Origin: Chryseobacterium caseinilyticum
Lineage (GTDB): Bacteria; Bacteroidota; Bacteroidia; Flavobacteriales; Weeksellaceae
NCBI RefSeq assembly: GCF_014837145.1
Contig: NZ_JACYFS010000012.1
Location: forward strand, 1 to 44,032
Length of the DNA: 44,032 nt
Direction of reading: 5' to 3'
The translations under genes and the position numbers were made by a program. The notes below the pieces were generated by a model. The model searched no databases and had not been told where the DNA came from. It was given only the letters and a program-made list of their open reading frames with translations. Positions 1-8,965 of the stretch are shown here, piece after piece. Within the stretch, counting starts at the first letter, position 1. The number at the start of each line of letters is the position of its first letter.

Positions 1-49
1 TGCTGTTGTAATAACATCGGTTTTGATCTTGAAATACAACCTTAAAATA

Positions 50-81
50 CAAAAAAAAGCGAAAACAAAACTGTTTTCGCT
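50..81 (-). terminator. Rho-independent terminator of the peptide/MauE operon
   Basis: A perfect 10-bp inverted repeat (58-67 and 72-81, arm AGCGAAAACA) has a 4-nt loop. Read on the minus strand it is followed by eight T residues (57-50). It lies 57 bases past the stop of the DUF6520 gene and fits an intrinsic terminator closing the minus-strand operon that starts near 2.44 kb. Confidence 0.8.
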
Positions 82-137
82 AATCTATTTAATCAGAAAA
101 GACTTTTTCAGTGGCCTCCAAAATGCGTCCCTCATTG

Positions 138-413
138 TTATGGCAACTCGTAAAGATTATCGCCACACATAGTTTCAGAAGCACCGGCGTTGTGCAATTC
201 TACATTTGGATCTGCTGTCCATTGGCAGAATGCGCCTATTGCAATGTTGCTGCAGTCCTGTAAAGTGTTCTGACACTCAAACTGTCCGCCGCCGACATCT
301 ACAATTCTGTAGCCTTTTACATTGGCTTTTTTACTCTCTTTTGCCATCATTGTGGCAAATGCTGACCCTGTTCCTAATATAATTAAGGCTACAGGAAAAA
401 GAATTTTTTTCAT
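138..413 (-). CDS. DUF6520 family secreted Cys-rich small protein
   Basis: A 91-residue protein with an N-terminal signal peptide (MKKILFPVALIILGTGSAFA, likely cut after AFA) and a short mature domain with four cysteines (in FECQNTLQDC, AFCQW and TMCGD). The layout matches DUF6520, a Bacteroidetes family of small exported proteins of unknown function. It is the last gene of a four-gene minus-strand operon, 34 bases after the MauE/DoxX gene and before a strong terminator. The even number of cysteines and the neighbouring redox-type membrane protein suggest disulfide-bonded export (inference). No enzymatic motif is visible. Confidence 0.75.
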   Translation of the reverse strand: MKKILFPVALIILGTGSAFATMMAKESKKANVKGYRIVDVGGGQFECQNTLQDCSNIAIGAFCQWTADPNVELHNAGASETMCGDNLYELP

Positions 414-447
414 AATAAAAAAATTTGATAATTGTGCCTACTCTAGG

Positions 448-1959
448 TTACGGTTTTCGGCTTCCCCGTTTTTGAAAATGTTTTTGTAATGAATTGGTTA
501 TTCGATATCGGATAAGTTGATGACCAACAATTGCGTAAAAGTTTTTTTCGGTGATCAAAAAATCTGATAATGTTTCTTCTCCAAATTTTTCAATATACAG
601 GCTTCCGATATATTCCTGTTGATCCGTTCTGTAGATGTCGATCACTTTACTATTTTTCCATCTCCTTTTGGACTCATTCTTACCCCTCAAGTCAGAAGGA
701 TTGAACAGTAGTCCCAGAAATGGAGTAGCCTGACCGTTAACTTTCAGAGGGGGCTTTTCCATTTTGTTTCTACCATCTGAGAGCGCTCTGGTTTTAATCT
801 GAGCTTTCTCAATAGTATCAATTGTCCGCATTTTATTTTTCAGCTGCATCACTGAATCCATGACTAAAAATTGATTTCTGTAAGAATAAATGTAACTGAC
901 AACTCCTCTTTTATGATCGGCGGATAAATGACCGTCTGAATCAAAGACGCCGTCATCTTGCCTTTCAAGAAGCTGAGGAAATAATCTCACCTTATTCTTC
1001 CCGGTTTTAGTGATGGTAAGTTGGCCCAGCATCAGATTTTTAGATTTTGCAGATTGCGTTCTGAATGCAAACTGACTGTCGTTGATGACTTCAAGTTGAT
1101 TAAAGAATACGTCATTATTACTGATTTCCCAATTTTCATTGTCTCCCAGTTTTCCTTTAATGATTATGGGAATAGTTCCGTCATAGATGTAATAATATCC
1201 GTTACTAACTTTGATTTCAATCTTTTTGAAAGTGTATTTTTTCAAATCGAGTTTTATTTTGAAACGATTTATTTCACGTAAAGAACTGTCGACAGAAATC
1301 AGCTGCTGCGGAAAATTACGGTCCCCCAAAAATATATTCCCTTCACTTTCACCTGCAAAATATAAACTGGATGTTTCCATATCTCTGGTACTGGTCTTAA
1401 TCAACGGATGCATCAGGAATCTTCTGGTAAAATTATTTTCCTGTTTAATGATGTACTCGGATTTTAGAAATAGAGTAGTCACTAATAGGATTGCTGTAAA
1501 ATTGAATATGATCAGGTAAGCAAGTGATCTTTTATAGGTCGATTTAGAAGTTTTTGCATTGATCAATACTGAGATTGCGCCTAACACAACACAGCATACA
1601 TTAAATATTAAATGTTCAGTCCACCCAAGGTCCTCTAAAATACCTCCGCAGGAACAAGGTACAAAGTCACTGTAATTCAATATCAGAAAGATGTAGACTG
1701 TAAATGCTGTCATTAATGCTGTAGAAAAATATAGTCCGGACTGTCTTAATTTATCTATGCTTAGAAAAAACACCACGACAATTTCAATTATGATCACTGT
1801 GTATGAAACCCATCCTGCATAAGCACTGAGTAAGGGAGACTGTCCAATCTGAACCTGAAAATTTTCAAAGTCCATTGCTTTGCTTACAGCAGCATAACAA
1901 AAAAGCAGAATGAAAAAGTAACTTACTACTTTTGGAACATGTGGGATTAGTTTTTTCAT
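448..1959 (-). CDS. MauE/DoxX-family redox-associated membrane protein with C-terminal propeller-like domain
   Basis: A 503-residue protein. Residues 1-165 hold about four membrane helices in the MauE/DoxX arrangement, with a PCSCGG motif at about 101-106 and further cysteines in the next helix (VCCV); in this family such thiols are thought to serve disulfide formation or electron transfer. After the last helix (about 147-165), some 330 residues follow that are rich in beta-type segments with repeated SxDS/YIYD-like blocks. They resemble the six-bladed beta-propeller lipoproteins that accompany Cys peptides in Bacteroidetes (fold inferred, not proven). The gene lies 16 bases after the 57-residue peptide gene and 34 bases before the DUF6520 gene, so it probably processes or handles one of these small exported products. 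Confidence 0.75.
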   Translation of the reverse strand: MKKLIPHVPKVVSYFFILLFCYAAVSKAMDFENFQVQIGQSPLLSAYAGWVSYTVIIIEIVVVFFLSIDKLRQSGLYFSTALMTAFTVYIFLILNYSDFVPCSCGGILEDLGWTEHLIFNVCCVVLGAISVLINAKTSKSTYKRSLAYLIIFNFTAILLVTTLFLKSEYIIKQENNFTRRFLMHPLIKTSTRDMETSSLYFAGESEGNIFLGDRNFPQQLISVDSSLREINRFKIKLDLKKYTFKKIEIKVSNGYYYIYDGTIPIIIKGKLGDNENWEISNNDVFFNQLEVINDSQFAFRTQSAKSKNLMLGQLTITKTGKNKVRLFPQLLERQDDGVFDSDGHLSADHKRGVVSYIYSYRNQFLVMDSVMQLKNKMRTIDTIEKAQIKTRALSDGRNKMEKPPLKVNGQATPFLGLLFNPSDLRGKNESKRRWKNSKVIDIYRTDQQEYIGSLYIEKFGEETLSDFLITEKNFYAIVGHQLIRYRITNSLQKHFQKRGSRKP

Positions 1960-1975
1960 TATTTTCTTATTACTA

Positions 1976-2149
1976 TTAAATTACGGAGATTAATATCCAT
2001 TGGACTGCAGTTCCGCAGTAGTCAGGCATTATTGAGCCTTTTGCCAGAGTAATGGTTGTCTTAAAACTCCCCATACACTGCCATGTCCCGCTGGTCGGAC
2101 ATGTTTGACCCGTTGACTTTTTAGCAGATAAATGAGGAGTAGCTTTCAT
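1976..2149 (-). CDS. 57-residue Cys-containing peptide, translationally coupled
   Basis: A short reading frame of 57 residues. Its ATG overlaps the stop of the upstream lipoprotein gene (ATGA at 2149-2146), and its stop lies 16 bases before the MauE/DoxX start. The N-terminus is basic (MKATPHLSAKKSTGQ); three cysteines follow (C17, C25, C45) in the contexts CPTSGTWQC and DYCGTAVQW. There is no clear signal peptide or membrane segment. The stop/start overlap and tight operon packing are the main reasons to call it a gene. It could be a peptide substrate or signal for the neighbouring exported/redox proteins (inference). I do not recognise the family with confidence. Confidence 0.65.
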   Translation of the reverse strand: MKATPHLSAKKSTGQTCPTSGTWQCMGSFKTTITLAKGSIMPDYCGTAVQWILISVI

Positions 2150-2388
2150 AATTTTATGGGTTTTTTTCTCCAGTCATGTGTGTCTTTCACAGGTGGATCA
2201 GGTTCCAGTTCCAAATCAGAAACTTTCGATTTTGTAGAATCCTGCCTGCTGGAATAACTTGTAGGTTGGCTCTCCTTGACATTGCCGGAAGCAATTTTAT
2301 ATGTTTCAAATTCTACTTCTTCATGGGCACAGTTTTGAACGACAAAACTTCCGAATAAAATACCTAATAGTGGGATTGATTTTTTCAT
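2146..2388 (-). CDS. Small lipoprotein, first gene of the peptide/MauE operon
   Basis: An 80-residue protein starting at the MKKSIPLLG methionine. Upstream in-frame methionines exist but would put about 33 residues before the signal peptide and past the likely promoter. A type II signal peptide ends in the lipobox VVQNC; then a polar, acidic, low-complexity chain ends in DWRKKPIKL. There is no recognisable domain. It is the promoter-proximal gene of the operon and its TGA overlaps the start of the 57-residue peptide. It is probably exported and lipid-anchored. The function is unknown. Confidence 0.7.
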   Translation of the reverse strand: MKKSIPLLGILFGSFVVQNCAHEEVEFETYKIASGNVKESQPTSYSSRQDSTKSKVSDLELEPDPPVKDTHDWRKKPIKL

Positions 2389-2441
2389 TTTAATAAAATT
2401 TTGTAAATAATTCCCGGCCGGATTATTAAGAATTCTTAGGT

Positions 2442-2449
2442 CAAAGATA
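2442..2449 (-). promoter_or_regulatory. Bacteroidetes -7 element for the lipoprotein-peptide-MauE operon
   Basis: Reading the minus strand, TATCTTTG matches the Bacteroidetes -7 consensus TAnnTTTG, about 54 bases upstream of the chosen lipoprotein start. No convincing -33 TTG sits at the ideal spacing. It supports the shorter start at 2388. Confidence 0.5.
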
Positions 2450-2631
2450 GAGGGAAGATGTGCCTGATAAAAGGCAATGGGGAGCATATTTTAAAATTAG
2501 GACGCGCTTATTCCGATATTAGTGCATCTAAAAAATTCAGGAAACAGGCACTATGTCTTATTGTTTCTTCATTAGGCAGTCAGAATCTTTTATCCACCTA
2601 GAAAATGCAGGATTATCTTTCAATTTTTATT

Positions 2632-2639
2632 TATTTTTG
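2632..2639 (+). promoter_or_regulatory. Bacteroidetes -7 element for the TPR/AraC regulator
   Basis: TATTTTTG fits TAnnTTTG and lies 24 bases before the preferred start of the regulator gene at 2664. This favours that start over an in-frame methionine at 2553, which would lie upstream of the promoter. Confidence 0.45.
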
Positions 2640-2663
2640 AAGAACACCAATCACATTTTAGGA

Positions 2664-4376
2664 ATGTCAGAAAGAACAATACTTACTTTTTTTCTTTTAA
2701 TCACCGGAGTGATGTTGCTGTCACAAAAAAATGTCAGCCCATCCTACGCTGAGCTCAGAAAGAAATATGAAAATCTGGAAAAAGAAGACACGGCTGCCCT
2801 GCCTTATGTCAGTAATTTTATTCAGAAAGCAAAAAAGGAGAATAATTTTGAAAAACTTTGTTTAGGATACAAAGATGCAGTATTCTTTACCACGGATGCA
2901 CAGGTGAAGCTTTCCTATGCTGACAGTACCATTGCAGCAGCATTTAAATCAAAAAAAAATGAATTGATCAGCGATGCATTTTTGGGAAAGGGGATTATTT
3001 ATTATTTCAATTTCAGAAAATTTCAGTTAGCTTCGGATGAATATGTTAAAGCGCATCAATATGCTGTCAAAACTGATGATGAATATCTTCAAAAGAAAAT
3101 TATTTATCATTTGGGTGTTGTCAAAAGCTATCTTGGATATTACAGCAAGGCATTACAGCTTTTCAACCAGTCCATAGAGTTTAATGAAAATAAAGCAAAA
3201 AATGAAACCAATGCTAACCTGCGTTTTAATTATTGCAGGGGCTATCTGAACAGTCTTCATCAGATGGTAATCTGCCATCGGAACCTCAATCAAAATGCAA
3301 AAGCCGACAGCTTACTGGACGTAGGTCTGTCAGCCACAAAAAATAAATCAGAATTTACACTTGAGCGCGCTTATTTTCTTAAATGTACAGGAATTATCTT
3401 TTATAAAAACAATCAGTACAGCGATGCGCTCTATTATTTAAAAAAGGCTTTGCCGGTCATTGAGCAGAAAAATGATTTTACATGGGCAGCCGTGATCCAC
3501 TTCTACCTGGGAAATATTTACCTGAAGCATGGGGATGACAGAAAGGGAATTATGGAATTTAAAAAAGTTGATTCTATCTACAACAAGCATCAATTTCTTC
3601 TGCCTGAAGCATCAGATAGTTACAGAAGTCTGATTAGGTACTATAAAAATAGACAAAATGAAAAAGAGCAGTTGTACTATACCGATCAGCTCCTTGAGGT
3701 GAATGAAGGCATAAGAAGGGACTTTTCATATTTGGCTGAGAAAATCTATGAAGATTTCGAAATAGCGGGACTGGTTAAAGAAAAACATCAATTGGAGAAG
3801 TCGATTAATTTACAGAAAATAACCATCTTACTGGTCTTTATCCTTTCTTCAGGTCTTATCCTTTTTCTGATTCGGAGATACCGGAAACGGGAGCAAAATC
3901 TGAAGCAGAAGTATGCAGAACTTATTCTCAGACTTAATATAGCACAGAAACAGGAAGAAGTTTTGCCACAGCCACAAGCTCCCTCAAGGAATAAAAATGA
4001 GCTGCCCGGTGATCTGGTACGAAGGCTGAAAATTAAGATTCAATATTTTGAAGACCATCATCAGTTTCTTGAAGCCGGACTGACTGTTGTAAAACTTGCG
4101 GATCGCTTCAAGACAAATCCAAATTACTTGTCTGCATTTATACATGATTATAAGGGCGCCCACTTCTCAATCTATCTTATGAATTTAAGAATTAGTTACA
4201 TAACCAATAAGCTAAATTCAGATCCAAATTATCTGAAATTTACGGTGAAAGCTTTGTCTCAAATGTGTGGAATTGCTTCGAGAAATAATTTCGCAACCCA
4301 TTTTAAGTCTGTCAATGGGATAGGAGTTTCCGACTTTATCAAGATGAAAAGGAAAGATATTAAGGGAGACTTATAG
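2664..4376 (+). CDS. Membrane-anchored TPR regulator with C-terminal AraC-type HTH
   Basis: A 570-residue protein starting at MSERTILTFF. It has an N-terminal signal/anchor segment, then about 300 residues of helical tetratricopeptide-like repeats (for example an FNFRKFQLASDEYVKAHQYA-type unit and later YSDALYYLKKALPVIEQ). A membrane helix (ILLVFILSSGLILFLI, about 385-400) is followed by a coiled linker and a C-terminal AraC/XylS-type DNA-binding region (LADRFKTNPNYLSAFIHDYKG and FTVKALSQMCGIASRNNFA). The family is common in Flavobacteriia, usually as a local regulator of exported systems. It is divergent from the lipoprotein-peptide-MauE operon and is its most likely regulator. The alternative start at 2553 would add 37 poorly fitting residues. 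Confidence 0.8.
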   Translation: MSERTILTFFLLITGVMLLSQKNVSPSYAELRKKYENLEKEDTAALPYVSNFIQKAKKENNFEKLCLGYKDAVFFTTDAQVKLSYADSTIAAAFKSKKNELISDAFLGKGIIYYFNFRKFQLASDEYVKAHQYAVKTDDEYLQKKIIYHLGVVKSYLGYYSKALQLFNQSIEFNENKAKNETNANLRFNYCRGYLNSLHQMVICHRNLNQNAKADSLLDVGLSATKNKSEFTLERAYFLKCTGIIFYKNNQYSDALYYLKKALPVIEQKNDFTWAAVIHFYLGNIYLKHGDDRKGIMEFKKVDSIYNKHQFLLPEASDSYRSLIRYYKNRQNEKEQLYYTDQLLEVNEGIRRDFSYLAEKIYEDFEIAGLVKEKHQLEKSINLQKITILLVFILSSGLILFLIRRYRKREQNLKQKYAELILRLNIAQKQEEVLPQPQAPSRNKNELPGDLVRRLKIKIQYFEDHHQFLEAGLTVVKLADRFKTNPNYLSAFIHDYKGAHFSIYLMNLRISYITNKLNSDPNYLKFTVKALSQMCGIASRNNFATHFKSVNGIGVSDFIKMKRKDIKGDL

Positions 4377-4417
4377 CGAAATGCCACAGGAAGTTTGTAA
4401 ATTTCTGAAAAAAGGAC

Positions 4418-5272
4418 ATGGTAAACAAAACAATTTTAAAAAAGACAGAACAACTTTACGAAAAATTAAAACTTGATCTTGAATACATCGAACTTAAAGA
4501 GGAAGATTTCATAAGGATTTCAGAGCTCAGCCTTTTTAAAATCGACGAGGCGGTCAGAGGCTTAAAATCCCTGCTTACTAAATTTGAATTTGAATGTGCA
4601 GCAGATGAGATTTATTTTTTCAAAAACCTGAAGCCTCTTTTTATTTCAAAATTCATCTATCATTCCAGGGTTATCGATATTCTGACCTATCTGCCTTCTG
4701 CCGGCCGCGAAGCGCAACTTAATTATTACCGCCAGGAAATTGAAAAGCTCACTCTGCATCATGATAATCATATTGAATTTTACAGCTACTACAGAAGAGG
4801 TGCTGGTTATCTCGATCAAAAATATTTCCTTAGAAGAATGTATGACCTTAAAATGAGTTTACCCTCCGGGCTTTATAATTACGACGAAAACTTTACCTCT
4901 TCACATGATCATCTCGTTGCACAAATACTTGCGCACAGGGAAACCGAAATTTTTATTAACCTGAAAATAGAAAAATTGCGTCAGTATGGAGATCACAATG
5001 CTGAGGCACCTACCACCCTGGTCTGGTCTGAATCCAAAGTGTCGCTGGTTGAGCTTGTATACGGTCTTTTTCAACTGAGCTGTTTCAATGGAGGAAACAT
5101 TGAACTAAGTGAGGTCATCAGATTTACTGAAAAAACCTTTAATATCGATCTGGGAAATTATCATAAAACAATTTTTGAAATCCGTAACAGAAAGCAGGGT
5201 CCAACAAAATTTCTGCAGATGGTCAATGACCATCTTGTTCAGCATTTTAATAAAATGGATGATTTTCAATAG
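4418..5272 (+). CDS. rteC: RteC-domain protein
   Basis: A 284-residue, mainly helical protein that reads as RteC along its length: conserved FFKNLKPLFISKFIYHSRV-type block, an HxNHIEFYSYYRRGA region, and a C-terminal SLVELVYGLFQL...FNGGNIELSE segment followed by an RKQGPTKFL motif. In CTnDOT-type conjugative transposons RteC activates excision and influences transfer, normally under the RteA/RteB two-component system. That system is not in this window, so its regulation here is unclear. The gene follows the TPR regulator by 41 bases on the same strand and ends before a terminator. It marks the left part of the conjugative element core. Confidence 0.85.
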   Translation: MVNKTILKKTEQLYEKLKLDLEYIELKEEDFIRISELSLFKIDEAVRGLKSLLTKFEFECAADEIYFFKNLKPLFISKFIYHSRVIDILTYLPSAGREAQLNYYRQEIEKLTLHHDNHIEFYSYYRRGAGYLDQKYFLRRMYDLKMSLPSGLYNYDENFTSSHDHLVAQILAHRETEIFINLKIEKLRQYGDHNAEAPTTLVWSESKVSLVELVYGLFQLSCFNGGNIELSEVIRFTEKTFNIDLGNYHKTIFEIRNRKQGPTKFLQMVNDHLVQHFNKMDDFQ

Positions 5273-5410
5273 ATAGTTTGTTATTCCCGATATGCTGTAA
5301 CTTTTGAAAGCAGTTGCGAAATTTTCTCCTGACTGAGTAATATTCTGGTATAGTAATTGTGAAGGATAAAAACGCATATATTATTCATCTTTAATATCCT
5401 TTCAATCCAA

Positions 5411-5438
5411 ACCCCAGCATTTAAGCTGAGGTTTTTTT
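5411..5438 (+). terminator. Rho-independent terminator after rteC
   Basis: Arms 5411-5419 and 5425-5433 pair with one mismatch around a 5-nt loop, followed by a run of T residues. It lies about 140 bases after rteC and ends the plus-strand unit, opposite the 3' end of mobC. Confidence 0.65.
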
Positions 5439-5564
5439 ATTTAAAAACCGATTGGGTATAGCTCGAACACTTAAATAGCAACAGAAATAATTCTTTTGAT
5501 ATATAGATATATGTGATACTTGAGGTAGAGAGCATATCATCAGATCCTGTTTTCAAAATAATTA

Positions 5565-7553
5565 CTAAATCAAATGCTGCAAATCCGGATCATTTTTAAT
5601 CCTTTCCAGTTCAAAAGTGATAATGGCCGAAATGTCTGTTTTAATTCTTCGGTAATTTTCATCAATCACCTGTTTCATTTGATCATTTCCATCCTTATCT
5701 ACAAAACTTAAAACCTCCGGTATTTTCCGATAGTTTTTTGTTTCTCTCGCAACCAGATCATTATCGACAACAATTTCAGCATGAAACATTTTCTGCTCAA
5801 TCCTTTCATCAAAATTATCAGACACTGCTCCGACAAAAACCCCCTGTGTTAACGTAGATATTTTCGAGGCAGGAATTAAAGTATCCAGTTGTGTTGAGAT
5901 AGAGGTGGAAGTGTCATTTCTGTTGATTGATATGCTTTGTCTTTTCTGCAGAACTTTTCCGAAACGTTCCGACAGGCTTTTAGCTGTTTCGCCTACTACC
6001 TGCCCGCTAAAGATATTACCAACTGTATTCTGGATTACCTTACTTTCCTTATCCCCGTAATCTCTGGTCAGCTGCGAAAAATCCTGAAATCCCAGACAGA
6101 CTGCTACTTTATTGCTTCTTGCTGTGGCAATCAGATTGTCAAGTCCCCGAAAATAAATGGTTGGCAGCTCATCAATGATTACTGAGCTCTTCAGCTGTCC
6201 TTTTTTATTAATCAGCTTAACAATTCTTGAGTTGTAAAGACCCAAAGCAGCAGAATAAATATTCTGTCTGTCAGGATTATTTCCTACACAGAGTATTTTA
6301 GGTTCCTTGGGATTGTTAATATCCAGTGAAAAATCATCGCCTGTCATCACCCAGTATAACTGCGGGGAAATCATTCGGGATAACGGAATTTTAGCGGAAG
6401 CAATCTGTCCCTGTAACTGATCCTGTGCGCCACCTTGCCAGGCATCCATAAAAGGGGAGAGATAGTTTTCAAGATCAGGGTATGAGGTTAGAATGGTAAA
6501 GACATCTGAATATTTTTTATTTAACAGTTCGATGGCGTGTGGAAATGTACAGTACTTTCCATGCTCATAGATCTTCAAAAACCAAATAATCGCAGCGAGT
6601 AATATAATCGGGGATTCAACAAAAAAATCACCCTGCTTCTGTATCCAGCTTCTATTCAGATTCAGCATAATGGTATAGGCAGCTTCATAAGCATCTGAAA
6701 TATCAGTCATAAAATCTGGATTCAATGGATTGCAACGATGGCTTTTCCTTGGATCATCAAAATTAATTACAAAGAATTTTGGATGCACTGTGTACCGAGC
6801 AGTGTGCTTTAACAAATGATTGTACGCAATCGTAGAAAGATCATCAAATTTAAAATCATAAATATACATTGAAAAGCCTTTTTCTATATGCTGCCTGATG
6901 TAATTATTGACAATAGCATAAGATTTACCTGAACCCGGCGTTCCTAAAACGATTGTTGCTCTGAAGGGATTGACAACATTGATATAGCCGTCATTCCATT
7001 TTCCTTTGTAATAAAATTTGGTGGGAAGATTGACAGAGTACTCATTCTGCATCAGTTTAGTTTCCTGCATAAAGCTTTCATTCTCACTGTTAAAAACATC
7101 ATCCATCAGATTATTTCGCAGCAGCCGGCTCATCCAGACTCCGGCAACCATCAGAGTTATATATCCCAATCCCATGGACAGTATATAAAGAATATGACCA
7201 ATGTTTAGGACCATACCCAACAAAGGAAAATTTAAAAAAAAGAGGATAAATCCAGTCCCCGCAACAAAATATATTTTAGACCATTTTATCTTTTCATTCT
7301 TTACCCCTTTTGTTCCCAGGCAGCTTAATGCTAATAGAACGAGTGCAAATATTTTGGAATATAAAAGATTTGAAAACAGACCTGCTTTACGGTCAAAATT
7401 GTACAGTATTTTATTTACAAGATCTAAAGTCCAGCCCCTTTCCAAAAAAAAGCCGTGACAAAACCAATAGAGATGCATCAAAACCAACAGAATGCTGATG
7501 GCTCTCATGAACCCCATTATTTTTGCCAGACTTTTTGCGTCATCTTCTCCCAT
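5565..7553 (-). CDS. mobC: Type IV coupling protein (MobC/TraG/VirD4 family)
   Basis: A 662-residue inner-membrane ATPase that links the relaxase-DNA complex to the transfer channel. Three to four hydrophobic segments occupy residues 15-145. Walker A is GTPGSGKS at about 204-211 and a Walker B-like IIDELPTIYF occurs near 450, followed by a GFQDFSQLTRDYG region typical of VirD4/TraG ATPases. The length and the N-terminal membrane domain fit Bacteroidetes MobC. It follows mobB on the minus strand after a 118-bp gap, giving the order mobA-mobB-mobC that is usual in this element class. The frame appears intact. Confidence 0.9.
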   Translation of the reverse strand: MGEDDAKSLAKIMGFMRAISILLVLMHLYWFCHGFFLERGWTLDLVNKILYNFDRKAGLFSNLLYSKIFALVLLALSCLGTKGVKNEKIKWSKIYFVAGTGFILFFLNFPLLGMVLNIGHILYILSMGLGYITLMVAGVWMSRLLRNNLMDDVFNSENESFMQETKLMQNEYSVNLPTKFYYKGKWNDGYINVVNPFRATIVLGTPGSGKSYAIVNNYIRQHIEKGFSMYIYDFKFDDLSTIAYNHLLKHTARYTVHPKFFVINFDDPRKSHRCNPLNPDFMTDISDAYEAAYTIMLNLNRSWIQKQGDFFVESPIILLAAIIWFLKIYEHGKYCTFPHAIELLNKKYSDVFTILTSYPDLENYLSPFMDAWQGGAQDQLQGQIASAKIPLSRMISPQLYWVMTGDDFSLDINNPKEPKILCVGNNPDRQNIYSAALGLYNSRIVKLINKKGQLKSSVIIDELPTIYFRGLDNLIATARSNKVAVCLGFQDFSQLTRDYGDKESKVIQNTVGNIFSGQVVGETAKSLSERFGKVLQKRQSISINRNDTSTSISTQLDTLIPASKISTLTQGVFVGAVSDNFDERIEQKMFHAEIVVDNDLVARETKNYRKIPEVLSFVDKDGNDQMKQVIDENYRRIKTDISAIITFELERIKNDPDLQHLI

Positions 7554-7671
7554 AAGATTATATAATTATTTGGGAGCGAATGTAAAATACGATAAGATTG
7601 AAGCCCGCATTATTGAAATTGCCGTCATTATTAGGCAGCGTTTGTCAATTTTGCAGAAGATATTTTGCACC

Positions 7672-8964
7672 TCAGCGTTTCTTTTTCCGTCTCTTTTTCA
7701 TCTGATGCTCAAATTCAAGTTGCTGCTGAACACTGTCATTATCAAATGATAATAATCCAACTGCTGATTCCATAAAGCTCTCTTCGGATTGACTACCATT
7801 CTGATGGTTTTCTAAAAAACCGAAAAGTTGATGTGGTTTTTCTGACAGTGCAACTGAAGGTTTATCTGTATTCAGGATTTCATTTTTATCTTTGCGTAAT
7901 TTTTTATTTTCCGATAGATTTTCATTTTTCCATCTTTCATTTAAACTATTGGAAGAAAATTCTTTCCCCAGACCTGATCCGTTCCATACAGTTTTTGAAG
8001 TATGGTCAATGAATGTAATTCCATACATCATACCGCTGCTGTTTCTCCGAATGACTGTATTAATTCCCTGTCTGATTAAGTTGTTTTTAAAATCATTTTC
8101 ATTGAATGTCGATTCCAAGGTTTTGGCAATAACCCCCTTTAGATGAGATTTTAAGATATTATCTTTAAGAGATTCACGACATTTTTGAAAATGTTTTTCC
8201 AAAGCTGAAAGTCCGGCATCTCTGCCAAACAGGGATGCCTTAAAAGGTGTTCCTGCTTTTTTACCACCTTCATTAAGTGGAAAGTAGAGTAGGCCACTTT
8301 GTAATTTACCTTGAAGTTCACCATCTGCTTTTTCTGTTGTAATATTAAAGAGAGAAAGCAATGCATTGTATTCTCCTAAGCTCCGGTAGCGGTAGTATTT
8401 CGGAAGATGACGGATGACGGAGGCAATCTGCTTTTTAACATCGCCAGCTCTGTAATCGACAGGATGAAATGTCAAGTCATATTTATCATCTCTCTTCACT
8501 GTAGCAGGAGCTAATTCGAACTTGTTTTCCAACGCTCTGCATATCTCCATTGATCTTCTTTTCTCAAAGCGATCTGAAATCTTTCTTCCCATCTCATCAA
8601 CAGCTACTGAAACAATATGAATGTGCGTCCGTTCTATATCCAGATGTTTAAAAACAACATAAGGCTGTTCTCCATATCCCATCTCTTGCATATATTCCTG
8701 TGCAAGCCTTACAAAACCTTCATCGCTGATCTTATCTTTTGGATCAGGATTCAATGAGATATGCAGAGTGTACTTTTCTGTATTTCGGTTTGCTGCCAGA
8801 TAAGAATCAAATGATTGTGCTAATTGAGATACTGAATACCGGCCATCAGTCGTTTCAATCATTTTATTGGTCATTAAAATTTTTCCTTTCTCACTTTCAA
8901 CCTTCTTATGATTGTAGGCTAGCGCACCATACAGATTACTGCTTCTCCCAATTTTTGCAATCAT
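7672..8964 (-). CDS. mobB: MOBP-type relaxase MobB
   Basis: A 430-residue relaxase/mobilization protein. The N-terminal domain carries the histidine triad in HLDIERTHIHIVS (H107, H114, H116), the metal-binding motif III of Relaxase (PF03432) proteins. A likely catalytic tyrosine lies in the N-terminus (for example in SNLYGALAYN). The basic C-terminal tail ends in KKRRKKKR, as expected for a DNA-binding end. It begins one base after the mobA stop, so the two are probably co-translated. It nicks oriT and pilots the single strand (established for the family); the candidate oriT lies just upstream of mobA. Confidence 0.9.
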   Translation of the reverse strand: MIAKIGRSSNLYGALAYNHKKVESEKGKILMTNKMIETTDGRYSVSQLAQSFDSYLAANRNTEKYTLHISLNPDPKDKISDEGFVRLAQEYMQEMGYGEQPYVVFKHLDIERTHIHIVSVAVDEMGRKISDRFEKRRSMEICRALENKFELAPATVKRDDKYDLTFHPVDYRAGDVKKQIASVIRHLPKYYRYRSLGEYNALLSLFNITTEKADGELQGKLQSGLLYFPLNEGGKKAGTPFKASLFGRDAGLSALEKHFQKCRESLKDNILKSHLKGVIAKTLESTFNENDFKNNLIRQGINTVIRRNSSGMMYGITFIDHTSKTVWNGSGLGKEFSSNSLNERWKNENLSENKKLRKDKNEILNTDKPSVALSEKPHQLFGFLENHQNGSQSEESFMESAVGLLSFDNDSVQQQLEFEHQMKKRRKKKR

Positions 8965-8965
8965 T

